A program made the position numbers and the translations under genes. Below the pieces are notes generated by a model. That model saw nothing but the letters and a program-made list of their open reading frames with translations. It was not told where the DNA came from and did no database searches. 64,000 nucleotides of DNA from Paenibacillus sp. TCA20 (lineage in GTDB: Bacteria; Bacillota; Bacilli; Paenibacillales; Paenibacillaceae): positions 62,001-126,000 of the forward strand of contig NZ_BBIW01000013.1 in the NCBI RefSeq assembly GCF_000732325.1. The letters are read 5' to 3'. Below, piece after piece: positions 53,374 to 62,864 of the stretch; position 1 is the stretch's first letter; each line of letters starts with the position of its first letter.

Positions 53374-54867
53374 ATGGAATTTATGCTCTCTTGGGATCGA
53401 TATATCAAGGAATACCGTTATAAATACCATGCGCTGTACCACGCGATTCGGGATGCAATTCTGTCAGGAACGCTGCAGAGTGGAACTCAGCTGCCGGCAA
53501 CTCGGCAGTTAGCTGTTCAATACAGGCTGTCCCGCGGTTCTGTCGCAACCGCTTATGACATGCTGCAGGCCGATGGATATATTCACACGGAGACGGGACG
53601 AGGGACTTATGTAGCCTTTGCCGGCATACCGGGTGAACCGCCGGAGGCAGTCTATCCGGACATTCGATTATCTGCATGGGGGAAACGGGCAGCCGAACAG
53701 TATCAATCCTTGACAGCGGTCAATTCGCATCTTCTCCTGTCGGATGAGCAGTCCGCACATAAGCAGACAGAGGAAATACGCTTTGACAGATCACACAAGC
53801 CTGATGCCGATTTTCCGTATGCGGAATGGAAGAGTATTCTGTCGAGAAGCAATCAGCAGGAGAAATATGAGAGTGTGTATGACCCGGCAGGCGATATACG
53901 TTTAAGAGAAGCCATAGCGGCGCATCTGGGAGCAACTCGGGGGATTATGGTCAGCGGCAAGGAAATAGTCTTGTTTAACGGTTCGATGCAGGCAATAGCG
54001 CTTCTTACCCAAGTGATATTGGATGAGGGAGAGAAGGCGGTAGTCGAAAGTCCGGGATTCAAGGGGTTTGCCCAGGCAGTCCAGGTGTGCGGAGGCGAAG
54101 TGATTCCTTCTACCGTAGATCATCATGGAATTATTCCTGAGGATTGGGATGCGAGGCTTCTATTTGTTACGCCCAGCCGGCAGTTTCCAACAGGTGTTGT
54201 ACTCAATCTGGAGCGAAGGCTTGCTCTACTGGCTTGGGCAAGAAACAGGCAGGCGATTATTATCGAAGACAGCTATGACAGCGAATTCCGCTTTCAAGGA
54301 CGTCCAATTGAGCCGCTGAAAGTGCTCGATCAGGAGCAGAGAGTCATTCATATTGGCTCTTTCTCCAAAACGATGCCCGAAGGATTTCGCCTGGGCTATG
54401 CTGTTCTGCCTCCAGCGCTTGTCGCACCGGTCGTTGCTGCCAAGGCCTATTACGATCCGATATCTGCGGGTCTATATGAACAGCGGGCACTGGCTGTCTG
54501 GATGTCTCGCGGCGGCTATGCGAAGCATATTCGAAAGCTCACCCGCCGGTATGGGGTGAAGCATCAGAAATTTGCCGAATGGATCCAGCAGCATACAGGT
54601 CACCTATTCACCGTGTTTGTAGGGGATGCGGGGCTCGGCTTTTACGGATTATGGAAAGGGAGCGATGTAGATTATGCTTCGTTCAAGAAGGCCTGCACGC
54701 GACGGGGAGTATACTTCACTGACGGAGTCCGATTTCAGCTCGATCCATCCAGACCTTCCGCCTATTTTAAATATGCGCATCTATCCGAGGAGGAAATAAA
54801 GGAGGGCATCTTACGGATGGCGCAGGCATATGAAGACATCAAACATGAAGATGGAATTGGAAAATAA
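53374..54867 (+). CDS. MocR/PdxR-type GntR regulator with aminotransferase domain
   Basis: A 497-residue fusion. A GntR winged helix lies at about residues 12-75 (LYHAIRDAILSGTLQSGTQLP, SRGSVATAYDMLQADGYI). An aminotransferase-like PLP domain then runs from about 115 to 490, with the Schiff-base lysine in HIGSFSKTMPEGFRLGY. PdxR members use PLP as a signal to control vitamin B6 genes. GGAGGATCG precedes the ATG. The divergent neighbour is a PPOX-type flavoprotein, a likely target. Confidence 0.87.
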   Translation: MEFMLSWDRYIKEYRYKYHALYHAIRDAILSGTLQSGTQLPATRQLAVQYRLSRGSVATAYDMLQADGYIHTETGRGTYVAFAGIPGEPPEAVYPDIRLSAWGKRAAEQYQSLTAVNSHLLLSDEQSAHKQTEEIRFDRSHKPDADFPYAEWKSILSRSNQQEKYESVYDPAGDIRLREAIAAHLGATRGIMVSGKEIVLFNGSMQAIALLTQVILDEGEKAVVESPGFKGFAQAVQVCGGEVIPSTVDHHGIIPEDWDARLLFVTPSRQFPTGVVLNLERRLALLAWARNRQAIIIEDSYDSEFRFQGRPIEPLKVLDQEQRVIHIGSFSKTMPEGFRLGYAVLPPALVAPVVAAKAYYDPISAGLYEQRALAVWMSRGGYAKHIRKLTRRYGVKHQKFAEWIQQHTGHLFTVFVGDAGLGFYGLWKGSDVDYASFKKACTRRGVYFTDGVRFQLDPSRPSAYFKYAHLSEEEIKEGILRMAQAYEDIKHEDGIGK

Positions 54868-54962
54868 ATCAAGGGATTGAAACCAGTTAAGATCATTTCA
54901 CGTAATCATAGTCATTAATAAGGACTCATTTGACAAATAATTAAACTTACGGGGGAATTCAA

Positions 54963-55742
54963 ATGCCAGCACATGAAATTGATTATTCGATTCTCGGCTC
55001 AGAGATGCAGTGCGTAGAAATTCAGCTCGATCCGGGTGAAAGCGTAGTTGCTGAAGCAGGAAGCTTCATGATGATGGACCAGGATATTCGTATGGAAACG
55101 ATCTTCGGAGATGGCAGTTCAGCGGGAAGAGGCATGATGGGTAAGCTGATGGGGGCAGGCAAACGACTCATCACAGGTGAGGGCTTATTCATGACGGTAT
55201 TCACGAACGAAGGCAGGTACCGTCAAAGTGTAACCTTTGCTTCACCGTATCCAGGCAAGATCATCCCTCTCGACCTGGTCAATCTGGGAGGTAAAGTGAT
55301 CTGCCAGAAGGATGCCTTTCTGTGTGCAGCCAAGGGAGTATCGGTAGGCATTGAGTTCCGTCGTAAGCTGGGTGCAGGTTTCTTTGGCGGTGAAGGCTTC
55401 ATTATGCAAAAAATTGAAGGGGATGGCCTGGCCTTCGTTCATTCCGGCGGTTTAGTGATCGAAAGAACGCTTCAGCCAGGTGAAACGCTCCGTTTAGATA
55501 CAGGCTGCCTAGTCGCGATGACATCCACTATTGATTATGATATTGAGTTCGTCAAGGGAGTGAAGACCGCCTTATTCGGCGGTGAAGGTCTGTTCTTTGC
55601 CACTTTGCGTGGACCGGGTAAGGTCTGGGTGCAGTCTTTGCCATTCTCCAGATTGGCTGATAAAGTGCTGTCTGCAAGCATGGGGAAAAAAGAGGAAGGC
55701 AGCGTTCTTGGAGGACTCGGCAATTTACTGGATGGGCGTTAA
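54963..55742 (+). CDS. AIM24 family protein (TIGR00266 type)
   Basis: A 259-residue beta-rich protein. It shows the family text [20 protein letters not shown]-like [19 protein letters not shown], and [13 protein letters not shown]. The segment [19 protein letters not shown] lies near 140 and [25 protein letters not shown] near the end. Bacterial members have no settled function; mitochondrial Aim24 supports membrane complexes. GGGGGAATTCAA precedes the ATG. Confidence 0.85.
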   Translation: MPAHEIDYSILGSEMQCVEIQLDPGESVVAEAGSFMMMDQDIRMETIFGDGSSAGRGMMGKLMGAGKRLITGEGLFMTVFTNEGRYRQSVTFASPYPGKIIPLDLVNLGGKVICQKDAFLCAAKGVSVGIEFRRKLGAGFFGGEGFIMQKIEGDGLAFVHSGGLVIERTLQPGETLRLDTGCLVAMTSTIDYDIEFVKGVKTALFGGEGLFFATLRGPGKVWVQSLPFSRLADKVLSASMGKKEEGSVLGGLGNLLDGR

Positions 55743-55839
55743 ATGTTTAATCATATCTACATGATGTAGCGTTTTTCTTCCGCCTCGTTTCACGCTATAA
55801 TAAGGGGTAATGATCCACTTAATAAGGAGGAAGGACGAC

Positions 55840-56628
55840 ATGTTACATGCGTCACCGTCGTCTTTTGTGATTTTGCCCGCCGTCGCCAAGATTGTCTGTG
55901 AGCCAGGCTGGAAATGGCAGAAACGCGAAAAACCGATGCAAAACTACGATTTATTTTATGTGTGGAGCGGAGAAGGTACGGTCATTGTAAATGATGAGCC
56001 TTATCATGCCCAGAAGGGAAGCTGCTTCTTGTTCCGTCCTGGTGACCATACAAGTGCAACTCATAATCCGCAGAAGCCGTTTGTACTAACGTATATACAT
56101 TTTGATGTCAAGGAGCCGGTTACAGAAGTCCCGGGTACGTATAACCGGCTTCGAGAGACGATTGACTTTGAGCATATGCTTGCGAGATACGTGAGGTTAT
56201 TTTTGTCCCAAGCCTATGGACGTGAAGAAGAGAATAAGCTTATTCTGAAGCAGATGATGATTCATTTGCTGCGGCTGGAATATGAGGAGCACCCTGCGGA
56301 GAAGAAGGTCAGTAACCAGCTTGCTGAAGCGATTCAGGAGATCGCTAACTACGTGCGTCAGCATCCCGGCATTAATCATCGGGTAGAGGATCTTGCGGCG
56401 AGAGCAGGACTTTCCCCCCGTTATTTCTCCATAAAATTTAAAGAGCTGATCGGTTCATCCGTCCAGTCCTATATTATCAAGATGCGCATTGAGCGTGCAG
56501 AGCATCTGCTGGTGCATGCAGGAATGAATGTAACAGAGGTGGCGGATGCCCTCGGGTATCGCGATATCTTCTTTTTCAGCAGGCAGTTCAAGCAATATAC
56601 AGGGAGAAGTCCATCAGAGATTCGTTGA
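55840..56628 (+). CDS. AraC family transcriptional regulator
   Basis: The 262-residue protein starts at ATG 55840 with AAGGAGGAAGG upstream; an in-frame ATG 30 bases earlier lacks a site. The N-terminal cupin-like domain (about residues 20-100, YDLFYVWSGEGTVIVNDEPYHAQKG) would bind a ligand, perhaps a sugar. Two helix-turn-helix units occupy the last 100 residues, ending VTEVADALGYRDIFFFSRQFKQYTGRSPSEIR-like text (paraphrased). The target is unknown. Confidence 0.88.
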   Translation: MLHASPSSFVILPAVAKIVCEPGWKWQKREKPMQNYDLFYVWSGEGTVIVNDEPYHAQKGSCFLFRPGDHTSATHNPQKPFVLTYIHFDVKEPVTEVPGTYNRLRETIDFEHMLARYVRLFLSQAYGREEENKLILKQMMIHLLRLEYEEHPAEKKVSNQLAEAIQEIANYVRQHPGINHRVEDLAARAGLSPRYFSIKFKELIGSSVQSYIIKMRIERAEHLLVHAGMNVTEVADALGYRDIFFFSRQFKQYTGRSPSEIR

Positions 56629-56731
56629 TTCGAGATTGTAAAATGACGCAAAGCGTTAATCAAAGTTTCAAACCTAATGCTGCGGGGTATATGCTTTAAT
56701 GTATATCATGCAGGAGTAAGGAGGGTCTACT

Positions 56732-56836
56732 TTGAACGGAATTCGCAGAATTCGAAATCGCGGCTGTTTTGGCAAAGGCTGTTCTCTGTTCCGTAACCGT
56801 TTGCGCCGTAAACCGGTGGACAATGTCTGGTTCTAG
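56732..56836 (+). CDS. 34-residue arginine-rich peptide, unknown
   Basis: The frame begins at TTG 56732, 7 bases after AAGGAGGG, and ends in TAG at 56836. The product carries eight Arg, two Lys and two Cys (C12, C17) and one Asp, for a net charge of about +9. It starts MNGIRRIRNRGCFGKGC. A bidirectional terminator follows after 110 bases. Such a basic peptide could bind nucleic acid or spore structures or act on membranes; none of these is shown. It is too short for usual gene callers. Confidence 0.6.
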   Translation: MNGIRRIRNRGCFGKGCSLFRNRLRRKPVDNVWF

Positions 56837-56946
56837 AATGGATTGAAATTAGTGGAGTGAATCAAAATATGGATTCATCATATACAGAGGATTTGCATAC
56901 ATCCTAAGACCAATCATACCGAATTGTGCAAAAGCCTCAAATGATA

Positions 56947-56996
56947 AAAGCAGCAGTCTCTCTGGAAAATGCTTTTCAAAGAGACTGCTGCTTTTT
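56947..56996. terminator. Bidirectional terminator between the Arg-rich peptide gene and psd
   Basis: AAAGCAGCAGTCTCT pairs with AGAGACTGCTGCTTT around an 18-base loop with extra pairing, and T residues follow on both strands. Confidence 0.92.
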
Positions 56997-57031
56997 ACTA
57001 TTCAATCCGCACGCTATTATTCGGTGTTCTT

Positions 57032-57844
57032 CTATGATGGCCTTCTTATTGCTGCTGACTTCGAAACAATGACCCCAAGCGGATCACCCATCCGGACACT
57101 GTCTCCTTCCGCCAGGTCTTCCCTTGGTACAAAGGTGCCGTTCTCACACAGCAATACGACAGTAGAGCCGAATTCGAAGTAAGCGAGCTCATCCCCGCGC
57201 TGCCAAGCCTTCACGGTGTCATCAGCATATTGAATGCTGCTTACATTCATAGCCCCGACTTTCACAAGCGCAATCTCGCCATGCTCATGCTTGATATATG
57301 TAATAAGCCGTTCATTCCGGCTTAATACGGTTCTCATATGACGCAGACCAAAATCATTCACCGGATACACTTTACCGCGGATATGCTCGCTCTCTACCTG
57401 TTTACCCGTGACCGGAGCATGAATTCGATGATAATCTTTTGGACTCAGATACAGAATGACAGCCCACCCATTTTTATACTTCTCCATGTGAGGAGATTGG
57501 TTCAGCAGATCAGCGAGGGTATAATCGTGACCTTTGATATTAAGAATGGTGCCTTTGGTTATCGGACTCATCGCTGTAATTTTGCCGTCCACCGGACTAA
57601 GCAGAGAATCTGGATGTTCATGCAGAGGCCTCGCATGGGGCTTCAGCCTTCGTGTAAAAAAAGCATTCAGGGAAGGGTATTCGCCTGGTTCTAGTTCGGC
57701 CTCATTAGGATCTATTTCGTAGGTTCGGATAAACCACGGAATGAGCAGCCTACTCGCACTGCTCTTGGAAAAAGTGCCGGTAAGCCGGGAGATCCATTTG
57801 CGTGAAGAAAGCTCTGTCATGAGGCGCAGCAACGGTTTCGACAT
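57032..57844 (-). CDS. psd: Phosphatidylserine decarboxylase
   Basis: The 270-residue proenzyme starts at ATG 57844 behind AAGGGGGAT; the frame continues 86 codons upstream without a site. It makes phosphatidylethanolamine. The maturation site is FGSTVVLL near residue 225, where the serine becomes the pyruvoyl group. Catalytic residues are in SPVDGKI and KDYHRIHAPVTG. Length matches the short PSD-A type. The ATP-grasp gene lies 100 bases upstream in the same direction. Confidence 0.93.
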   Translation of the reverse strand: MSKPLLRLMTELSSRKWISRLTGTFSKSSASRLLIPWFIRTYEIDPNEAELEPGEYPSLNAFFTRRLKPHARPLHEHPDSLLSPVDGKITAMSPITKGTILNIKGHDYTLADLLNQSPHMEKYKNGWAVILYLSPKDYHRIHAPVTGKQVESEHIRGKVYPVNDFGLRHMRTVLSRNERLITYIKHEHGEIALVKVGAMNVSSIQYADDTVKAWQRGDELAYFEFGSTVVLLCENGTFVPREDLAEGDSVRMGDPLGVIVSKSAAIRRPS

Positions 57845-57944
57845 GTATATCCCCCTTAGGAAACGAGCGTCTAGACCGGACGTTCGTAAAGTCCGGCCAC
57901 TCTGCATAATATTGACACAGAACGGGTTCGAAATCAATATGACG

Positions 57945-59060
57945 TTATTGCAATAAGGTTGAGGTCTTTGACAGAAGCGCAGACCGTTTCTGATCAAGGA
58001 GATAACGCCCATACGCCATCGGTTCACGATAACTGCGGGCCCATTCTTCCGGCATGCCGGCTTTGCGGAAGCCATAGCGCTGATCTCTTCCATTACATTC
58101 AATCAAGTAGAGTTCACCTGCCGTAGTAATACCCAGATCAATGCCAAGATCCGCAATATGGGGCAGCTCGGCAGACAGCTGGTGCGCTGCAGTCAGAGCC
58201 AGATGATGAATGCTGCTCTGGAGTTTATCTGCCGCAACATAAGGGAACACGCTTGGGAATATGCGATCCACCGTCATGGCAGATCCGCCGCGAGCCACAT
58301 TGGTGATAAAGGCATCCTTAGAGGCTGCCAGCTTGGCGAACATCCCCGTAACTCCCCATTCCCCGGTCATTCCTCGCTGTACAGTTACACGCAGATCAAA
58401 AGGCCGGTCTTCATAAGTGGCCAAAGGTATTCTTTGCTGAATGAGGTGCTCCTTGCGGGCAATGCGTGCGGGCAGAAAAGAAGGCAGTCGTCCTGGCTTG
58501 AATCTGACTTGTCTCCATTTGCCTGCTTTCGGATGGAAGGTGAGCTGCCACAAGGCACTTTGCTGTGTTAGCCGCATCACTCCGCTCCCAATACTCCCAT
58601 TGCTGGGCTTGATAATTAAATCCGAATGCTTACCCATCATCCGTGCTATGGATTGCTTGGTGGCCGGCTCTGTCTCGGGCAAATGAGGTACAAGCTCCGG
58701 ATTTCGGGATAACAGTTTATGAATCTGAACTTTTTTATATCGATTTCTAAGGTTATAGATGAGAATTCCCCGCTGGATCAGTCCGGCCATTTTATGGTGA
58801 CTGGCTGTAGTAAAGTACATAGCCCGATTATGGATAATATAGGGAAGCTTGATGGTATCCAGCTTGTATCTGTTCTCTGAGTGGATATAGGCTCTGCATG
58901 TCCCTGCAGACACATTGATATCTTCTAGTCTCATGTAACAGGGGATGAGGTTGTAGGAAGCTGCTGCCAGTTCATATTGTGCAAGAGATTCCTGCCCTGT
59001 TCTGCCATGAGGAATTCTCCGATAGATGGAAGAGTCCAGAAGGATGCCGACATGTTCCAT
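57945..59060 (-). CDS. YheC/YheD family coat-associated ATP-grasp protein
   Basis: A 371-residue full-length member. An N-terminal domain (about 1-110) is followed by the ATP-grasp: DLIIKPSNGSIGSGVMRL, RPFDLRVTVQRG, ITNVARGGSAM and LGIDLGITTAGELYLIECNGRDQRYGF. YheC and YheD of B. subtilis are spore-coat-associated. The substrate is unknown. AAAGGAGGAATC precedes the ATG. It is divergent from the decapeptide-repeat gene. Confidence 0.85.
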   Translation of the reverse strand: MEHVGILLDSSIYRRIPHGRTGQESLAQYELAAASYNLIPCYMRLEDINVSAGTCRAYIHSENRYKLDTIKLPYIIHNRAMYFTTASHHKMAGLIQRGILIYNLRNRYKKVQIHKLLSRNPELVPHLPETEPATKQSIARMMGKHSDLIIKPSNGSIGSGVMRLTQQSALWQLTFHPKAGKWRQVRFKPGRLPSFLPARIARKEHLIQQRIPLATYEDRPFDLRVTVQRGMTGEWGVTGMFAKLAASKDAFITNVARGGSAMTVDRIFPSVFPYVAADKLQSSIHHLALTAAHQLSAELPHIADLGIDLGITTAGELYLIECNGRDQRYGFRKAGMPEEWARSYREPMAYGRYLLDQKRSALLSKTSTLLQ

Positions 59061-59285
59061 AAGCTTGATTCCTCCTTTCGGATACGTTAAAGAAAGGCTC
59101 GATTCTATTCTATGATTGCAGGGTTTGTCCCGATAGGGAGAGCAGCCCGCATCGAGCCGTTGAAATACAAGCCTAAAATTAGGGCATGGACCTTCATGAA
59201 AGTATGCCCGGGGAGTGTCACATGCCTATAGCCGTGCATAGGATGCAGGAAAAACAACTGTTTTGTTATAAAGGAGCGAGCGGTT

Positions 59286-61640
59286 TTGAAAAAAAGAGGG
59301 AAGATCAAAACGAGTCAGAATGCAGCCAAACATCGTTTTGGGATAGACCCCGATACGAGTGAGCTTGCACTGCTGGACCGGTTAAATGCAGAGAGGGAGA
59401 GAGCCAAGGCCAGGCAGCAGAGTAAATTAAAAGCTGAGGCTGAGTCCACCGTCGTAGAAGAACCTGCCTCCAAAGAGATGGCTTCTATTGCCAGTGCGGT
59501 AATTGTACCCGAGCCTGTTCAAGAAGAGGAAACAGCCCAGGCAGCCCCTATCGCCCAGGCATCACCCATTACTACGTCAGATCAAACGCTGCAGCAGGAG
59601 ACAGAGCTTAGCCCGGTAATGAATATAATACAAAATACGCCACACAGTCACAGCCAGCTGATCACTGCGAAGAAAGAGCTGCTGGCAGAGAAACAGATGC
59701 CGGGAGGAGAAGCTTTTATCTACACGGAGGATATTAGCGAGCATGCCGTAACAGGTACACAGCTGGCTCCGTATGCCATCAACAGCGGACATATTAAACG
59801 GGGGGCTATAGGCAGCGAAGCTCTTCAGGAGTATGCGGTTACTGCCATTCATATTGCGGACCGGGCTATTGTGTCCTCCAAGCTGGCCGAAGCTTCTGTA
59901 CTTGATGAGCACTTGGTCAATGGAGCGATTTCGGGAGAGAAGGTAAAGGACGCGTCGATAACAGGCGGCAAGATCAAGGACGGCAGCATCACTTCCAGAA
60001 AATTAAGTGACCAGAGTATCGATGCAGACAAGATCGCGGATGGATCCATCGGTACACGGCACCTCGCCAATCTGATCATTTCCAGTGAAATGCTTCAGGA
60101 GGAATCCATTACACAGGAGAAGATTGCAGGTAGCGCAATAGGAACAAGACAGCTGGGGAATGGAGCCGTTCATAATTCCAAGCTGGCCGATGATGCCGTA
60201 ACCTCACGCAAGATAAGAGATGGAGCTGTAACCTCTGGAAAAATCGAGGATCGTGCCGTTCTTGCACAGCACGTGGTTCAGGGAGGCATAACCTCTGAGC
60301 ATCTTGCGGAGGGAGCTGTTGGCAAGCAGCACTTGTCTGCGAAGATTATTGATGCCGATCTGCTAGCTGAAGGGGCAGTCGGAGAAGCACATATTAAAAA
60401 GCAAGCGATAACCGGGATGCATATAGCGGAAGAGAGCATTGGTGCGAAGCAGATTCTGAAAGGGGCCATCGGCAAAGAGCAAATTGGACAGTCCGAAATC
60501 TTGGGTCATCACCTGGCGGATGGGATTATAAGCACCACGAAGCTAAGTGATCAATCCGTGGGCACGGCCCAGCTAGTTGAGCAGGCCGTGACTTCTTCCA
60601 AGATTGCGGACCAGAGCATTCTCGCAGCCAAAATTGCAGACCAGGCCGTGCATACGAGACATATTGCAGGGGGAGCAGTAGGCTCTGCTCATCTGTCCGC
60701 AGGTTCTATCTATGCTTGGCATTTGACCAAGGAGGCCATTGAGTCAGCACACATCGGTAACAGTACGATTCAAGCACAGCATTTGGGACCTGAATCTGTC
60801 ATCAGCACAGCGATCTCACCACGCAGTATTCAGCACCTGCACTTGAGTGATAACGCCGTGAATACGAAGAATCTGCAAATCTCATCCGTTACTACGGATA
60901 AGCTTGCCGACAAGAGTGTAACTGAATCTAAGCTGGCAACAGGGTCGGTAGATAGTGGAATTATTGCAGACAATGCGGTTCGCAGTGAGCATCTGGCAGA
61001 GAAGTCTATTCAGAATATTCATTTGACGCCCGGCAGTGTCGGCAGAGAGGTCATTCAAGAGCAGGCCATTCATACGGGGCATATTGCTGCCGATTCCATC
61101 GACAGCATTCATCTGAAGAAAGGCTCGATCCTCTCCGCTGCAATAGCAGACAACAGCATTAACACCAGGCATCTTGCTCAGGCAAGTATAACCGATCAGC
61201 TGATTAAAAATGGGGCCGTGCTTCCGCAGCATCTGTCAGACTATGCGGTTACGTCGCTCAAGCTGTCGCCCGAAAGTGTCTCGACCGATAAGCTGGCCAA
61301 TCTGGCCGTGACCGGAGCGAAGCTCGCGGACAGCAGTGTAACCGCAACGAAGCTAGCAGCGCACAGTGTGCTGAACGGACACATATATCCAGGATCCATC
61401 ACTCATGAGTCGATCCAGGCGAATGCGATTACGTCTGACAAAATTGCCCCCCAATCCATTCTTGATACTCATCTTGCGAATGAATCCGTGTTCGGCAAGC
61501 ATGTGGCAGAGCGGAGCATCCAGGGGTATCATCTCAAGAAAAGCGCCATTACAGCCGAGCATCTGGCCAGTGATCTGCGACAAGGTAATGGATTCTTGAT
61601 GAGACGATCACAGGACGCAAGCTTGCCCGTGCGAGTATAG
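59286..61640 (+). CDS. Decapeptide-repeat surface-type protein, N-terminal part (frameshifted)
   Basis: The 784-residue frame has a basic N-terminus (MKKRGKIKTSQNAAKHR), a low-complexity Glu/Ala region to about residue 150, then 61 consecutive decapeptides (residues 154-763) of the form [SA][IV]x[ST]x[HK][IL]Axx with no gap. The last 21 residues leave the repeat because of a missing base near 61589. Restoring one T after AAT gives LRQGNWILDE, exactly one repeat, and joins the frame to the next ORF. Start is TTG 59286 behind AAGGAGCGAGCGG. There is no signal peptide, so export is unexplained. The role is unknown. Confidence 0.8.
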   Translation: MKKRGKIKTSQNAAKHRFGIDPDTSELALLDRLNAERERAKARQQSKLKAEAESTVVEEPASKEMASIASAVIVPEPVQEEETAQAAPIAQASPITTSDQTLQQETELSPVMNIIQNTPHSHSQLITAKKELLAEKQMPGGEAFIYTEDISEHAVTGTQLAPYAINSGHIKRGAIGSEALQEYAVTAIHIADRAIVSSKLAEASVLDEHLVNGAISGEKVKDASITGGKIKDGSITSRKLSDQSIDADKIADGSIGTRHLANLIISSEMLQEESITQEKIAGSAIGTRQLGNGAVHNSKLADDAVTSRKIRDGAVTSGKIEDRAVLAQHVVQGGITSEHLAEGAVGKQHLSAKIIDADLLAEGAVGEAHIKKQAITGMHIAEESIGAKQILKGAIGKEQIGQSEILGHHLADGIISTTKLSDQSVGTAQLVEQAVTSSKIADQSILAAKIADQAVHTRHIAGGAVGSAHLSAGSIYAWHLTKEAIESAHIGNSTIQAQHLGPESVISTAISPRSIQHLHLSDNAVNTKNLQISSVTTDKLADKSVTESKLATGSVDSGIIADNAVRSEHLAEKSIQNIHLTPGSVGREVIQEQAIHTGHIAADSIDSIHLKKGSILSAAIADNSINTRHLAQASITDQLIKNGAVLPQHLSDYAVTSLKLSPESVSTDKLANLAVTGAKLADSSVTATKLAAHSVLNGHIYPGSITHESIQANAITSDKIAPQSILDTHLANESVFGKHVAERSIQGYHLKKSAITAEHLASDLRQGNGFLMRRSQDASLPVRV

Positions 61641-61654
61641 GCGAGGTTCATCTG

Positions 61655-62665
61655 ATGAACGCTTCCATTAATGAGGATGCACTTCAGGAGCAGATTATCG
61701 ACCGCCATCATATAAAGGCAGCTGCCATATCCACGGAGCATTTAGAGCATAGCAGTATTCAAGGCTTGCATATTGTAGAAGCTGCGATCGGTTCAGGGCA
61801 TGTTCAGGACAGTGCTATTCGCGAGCATCACCTGGCTCCAGGTTCGATCTCTTCCTACCATATTCAGCCTGGAACGATTGAAAGAGAACATATTCAGGCG
61901 CTGTCCATCACATCTGGACTTATTGAAGAAGGTGCAATCGGCAGTGCCCATCTTGCCAGTGAAGCGGTTCAGTCCATGCATCTTACGCCGGGTCTGATTC
62001 AGCATGAGCACTATGGTATATCCTCCATCTCATGGGAGCATCTGATGCCATTATCCATTAATGGTTCACATCTGCAGGCTGAGATCATTGGCTCCAATCA
62101 TTTGCAGCAGTCGTCCATTCAATCCAGACATATATTTGAAGGTGCCATTCTTCCTTACCATATTCGGCTTCGCAGCATCAGCGGTGCTCATATCGAGGAG
62201 GGGGCAATAGGTGCCGAGCTGATTCGAGATAAGAGCATCACAGGCGATAAGCTGGCTGAAGAGAGCCTTCCGGCTACAGTTCTTGCATCACGATCGATTA
62301 CAGGCGAGCAGCTGGCGGAACGAGTGATTGAAGGTCAGCATGTTGCAAAAGGAGCACTGTGTCCGGAGCACTTGAGCTTTACTCCGGTACGTTCGGCATC
62401 GAAGCAGCCGGTTACACAGCAGTTTGGGCAGTATATTATTGCTTTTGAAGAGGAAGAAGCAGCTGAGCAAGAAGTGGTAGTCTCCTTAGAGGAAGAGTTT
62501 GAATCCGCAGGCTATGTATTCGTCGCCATGTGCAATACGACAGACTTCCAAGTCAGTGTGATTGAGCAGCGTAAAGATTCCGTATTGCTCAAAATTAGAC
62601 GTTTGAGCGGGGACAGCAGTGATTACGGCACTGTATCTTGGATAGCTCTTGGCACCCAGCCGTAA
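61655..62665 (+). CDS. Decapeptide-repeat surface-type protein, C-terminal part
   Basis: This frame continues the same repeat: 24 decapeptides at residues 4-243, preceded in frame by TITGRKLARA and SIGEVHLMNA before the ATG. A different, 93-residue C-terminal domain follows, with an acidic stretch (EEEEAAEQEVVVSLEEEFE) and an ending TVSWIALGTQP. This recalls the C-terminal domains called WIAG-tail in Paenibacillus annotations; that name is from memory. A GAGG site lies 8 bases before the ATG, so re-initiation is possible, but coincidence is more likely. With one base restored the gene would give 1126 residues (59286-62665). Confidence 0.75.
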   Translation: MNASINEDALQEQIIDRHHIKAAAISTEHLEHSSIQGLHIVEAAIGSGHVQDSAIREHHLAPGSISSYHIQPGTIEREHIQALSITSGLIEEGAIGSAHLASEAVQSMHLTPGLIQHEHYGISSISWEHLMPLSINGSHLQAEIIGSNHLQQSSIQSRHIFEGAILPYHIRLRSISGAHIEEGAIGAELIRDKSITGDKLAEESLPATVLASRSITGEQLAERVIEGQHVAKGALCPEHLSFTPVRSASKQPVTQQFGQYIIAFEEEEAAEQEVVVSLEEEFESAGYVFVAMCNTTDFQVSVIEQRKDSVLLKIRRLSGDSSDYGTVSWIALGTQP

Positions 62666-62681
62666 TCCCATTTCAGTTAAT

Positions 62682-62732
62682 AAGCAGTGCAATCCCTGAA
62701 CGCGTGTCAGCGGGAGAGCACTGCTTGTTTTT
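62682..62732 (+). terminator. Terminator after the repeat-protein gene
   Basis: AAGCAGTGC-TCCC pairs with GGGA-GCACTGCTT and is followed by GTTTTT. Confidence 0.85.
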
Positions 62733-62864
62733 ATATACTCGTGAGGATCCAGTGAAGACAGCAAGGACAGAAGCCGTTGCTCTCCTCATCTGAGTGCATA
62801 TGCTATACGTGAATACTCCTTGATAGAAGCAATGCCTGACAAGAAGGTAGAAGGAGGACATACG

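Noticed and set aside
57845-58102. An 86-residue N-terminal extension of phosphatidylserine decarboxylase
   Set aside because: It overlaps the upstream ATP-grasp gene end, has no ribosome site, and the family begins near ATG 57844.
59740-62390. CRISPR-like or satellite DNA because of the dense repetition
   Set aside because: The repetition is at protein level (period 30 bases in frame). The bases themselves vary, and there are no constant repeats or spacers.
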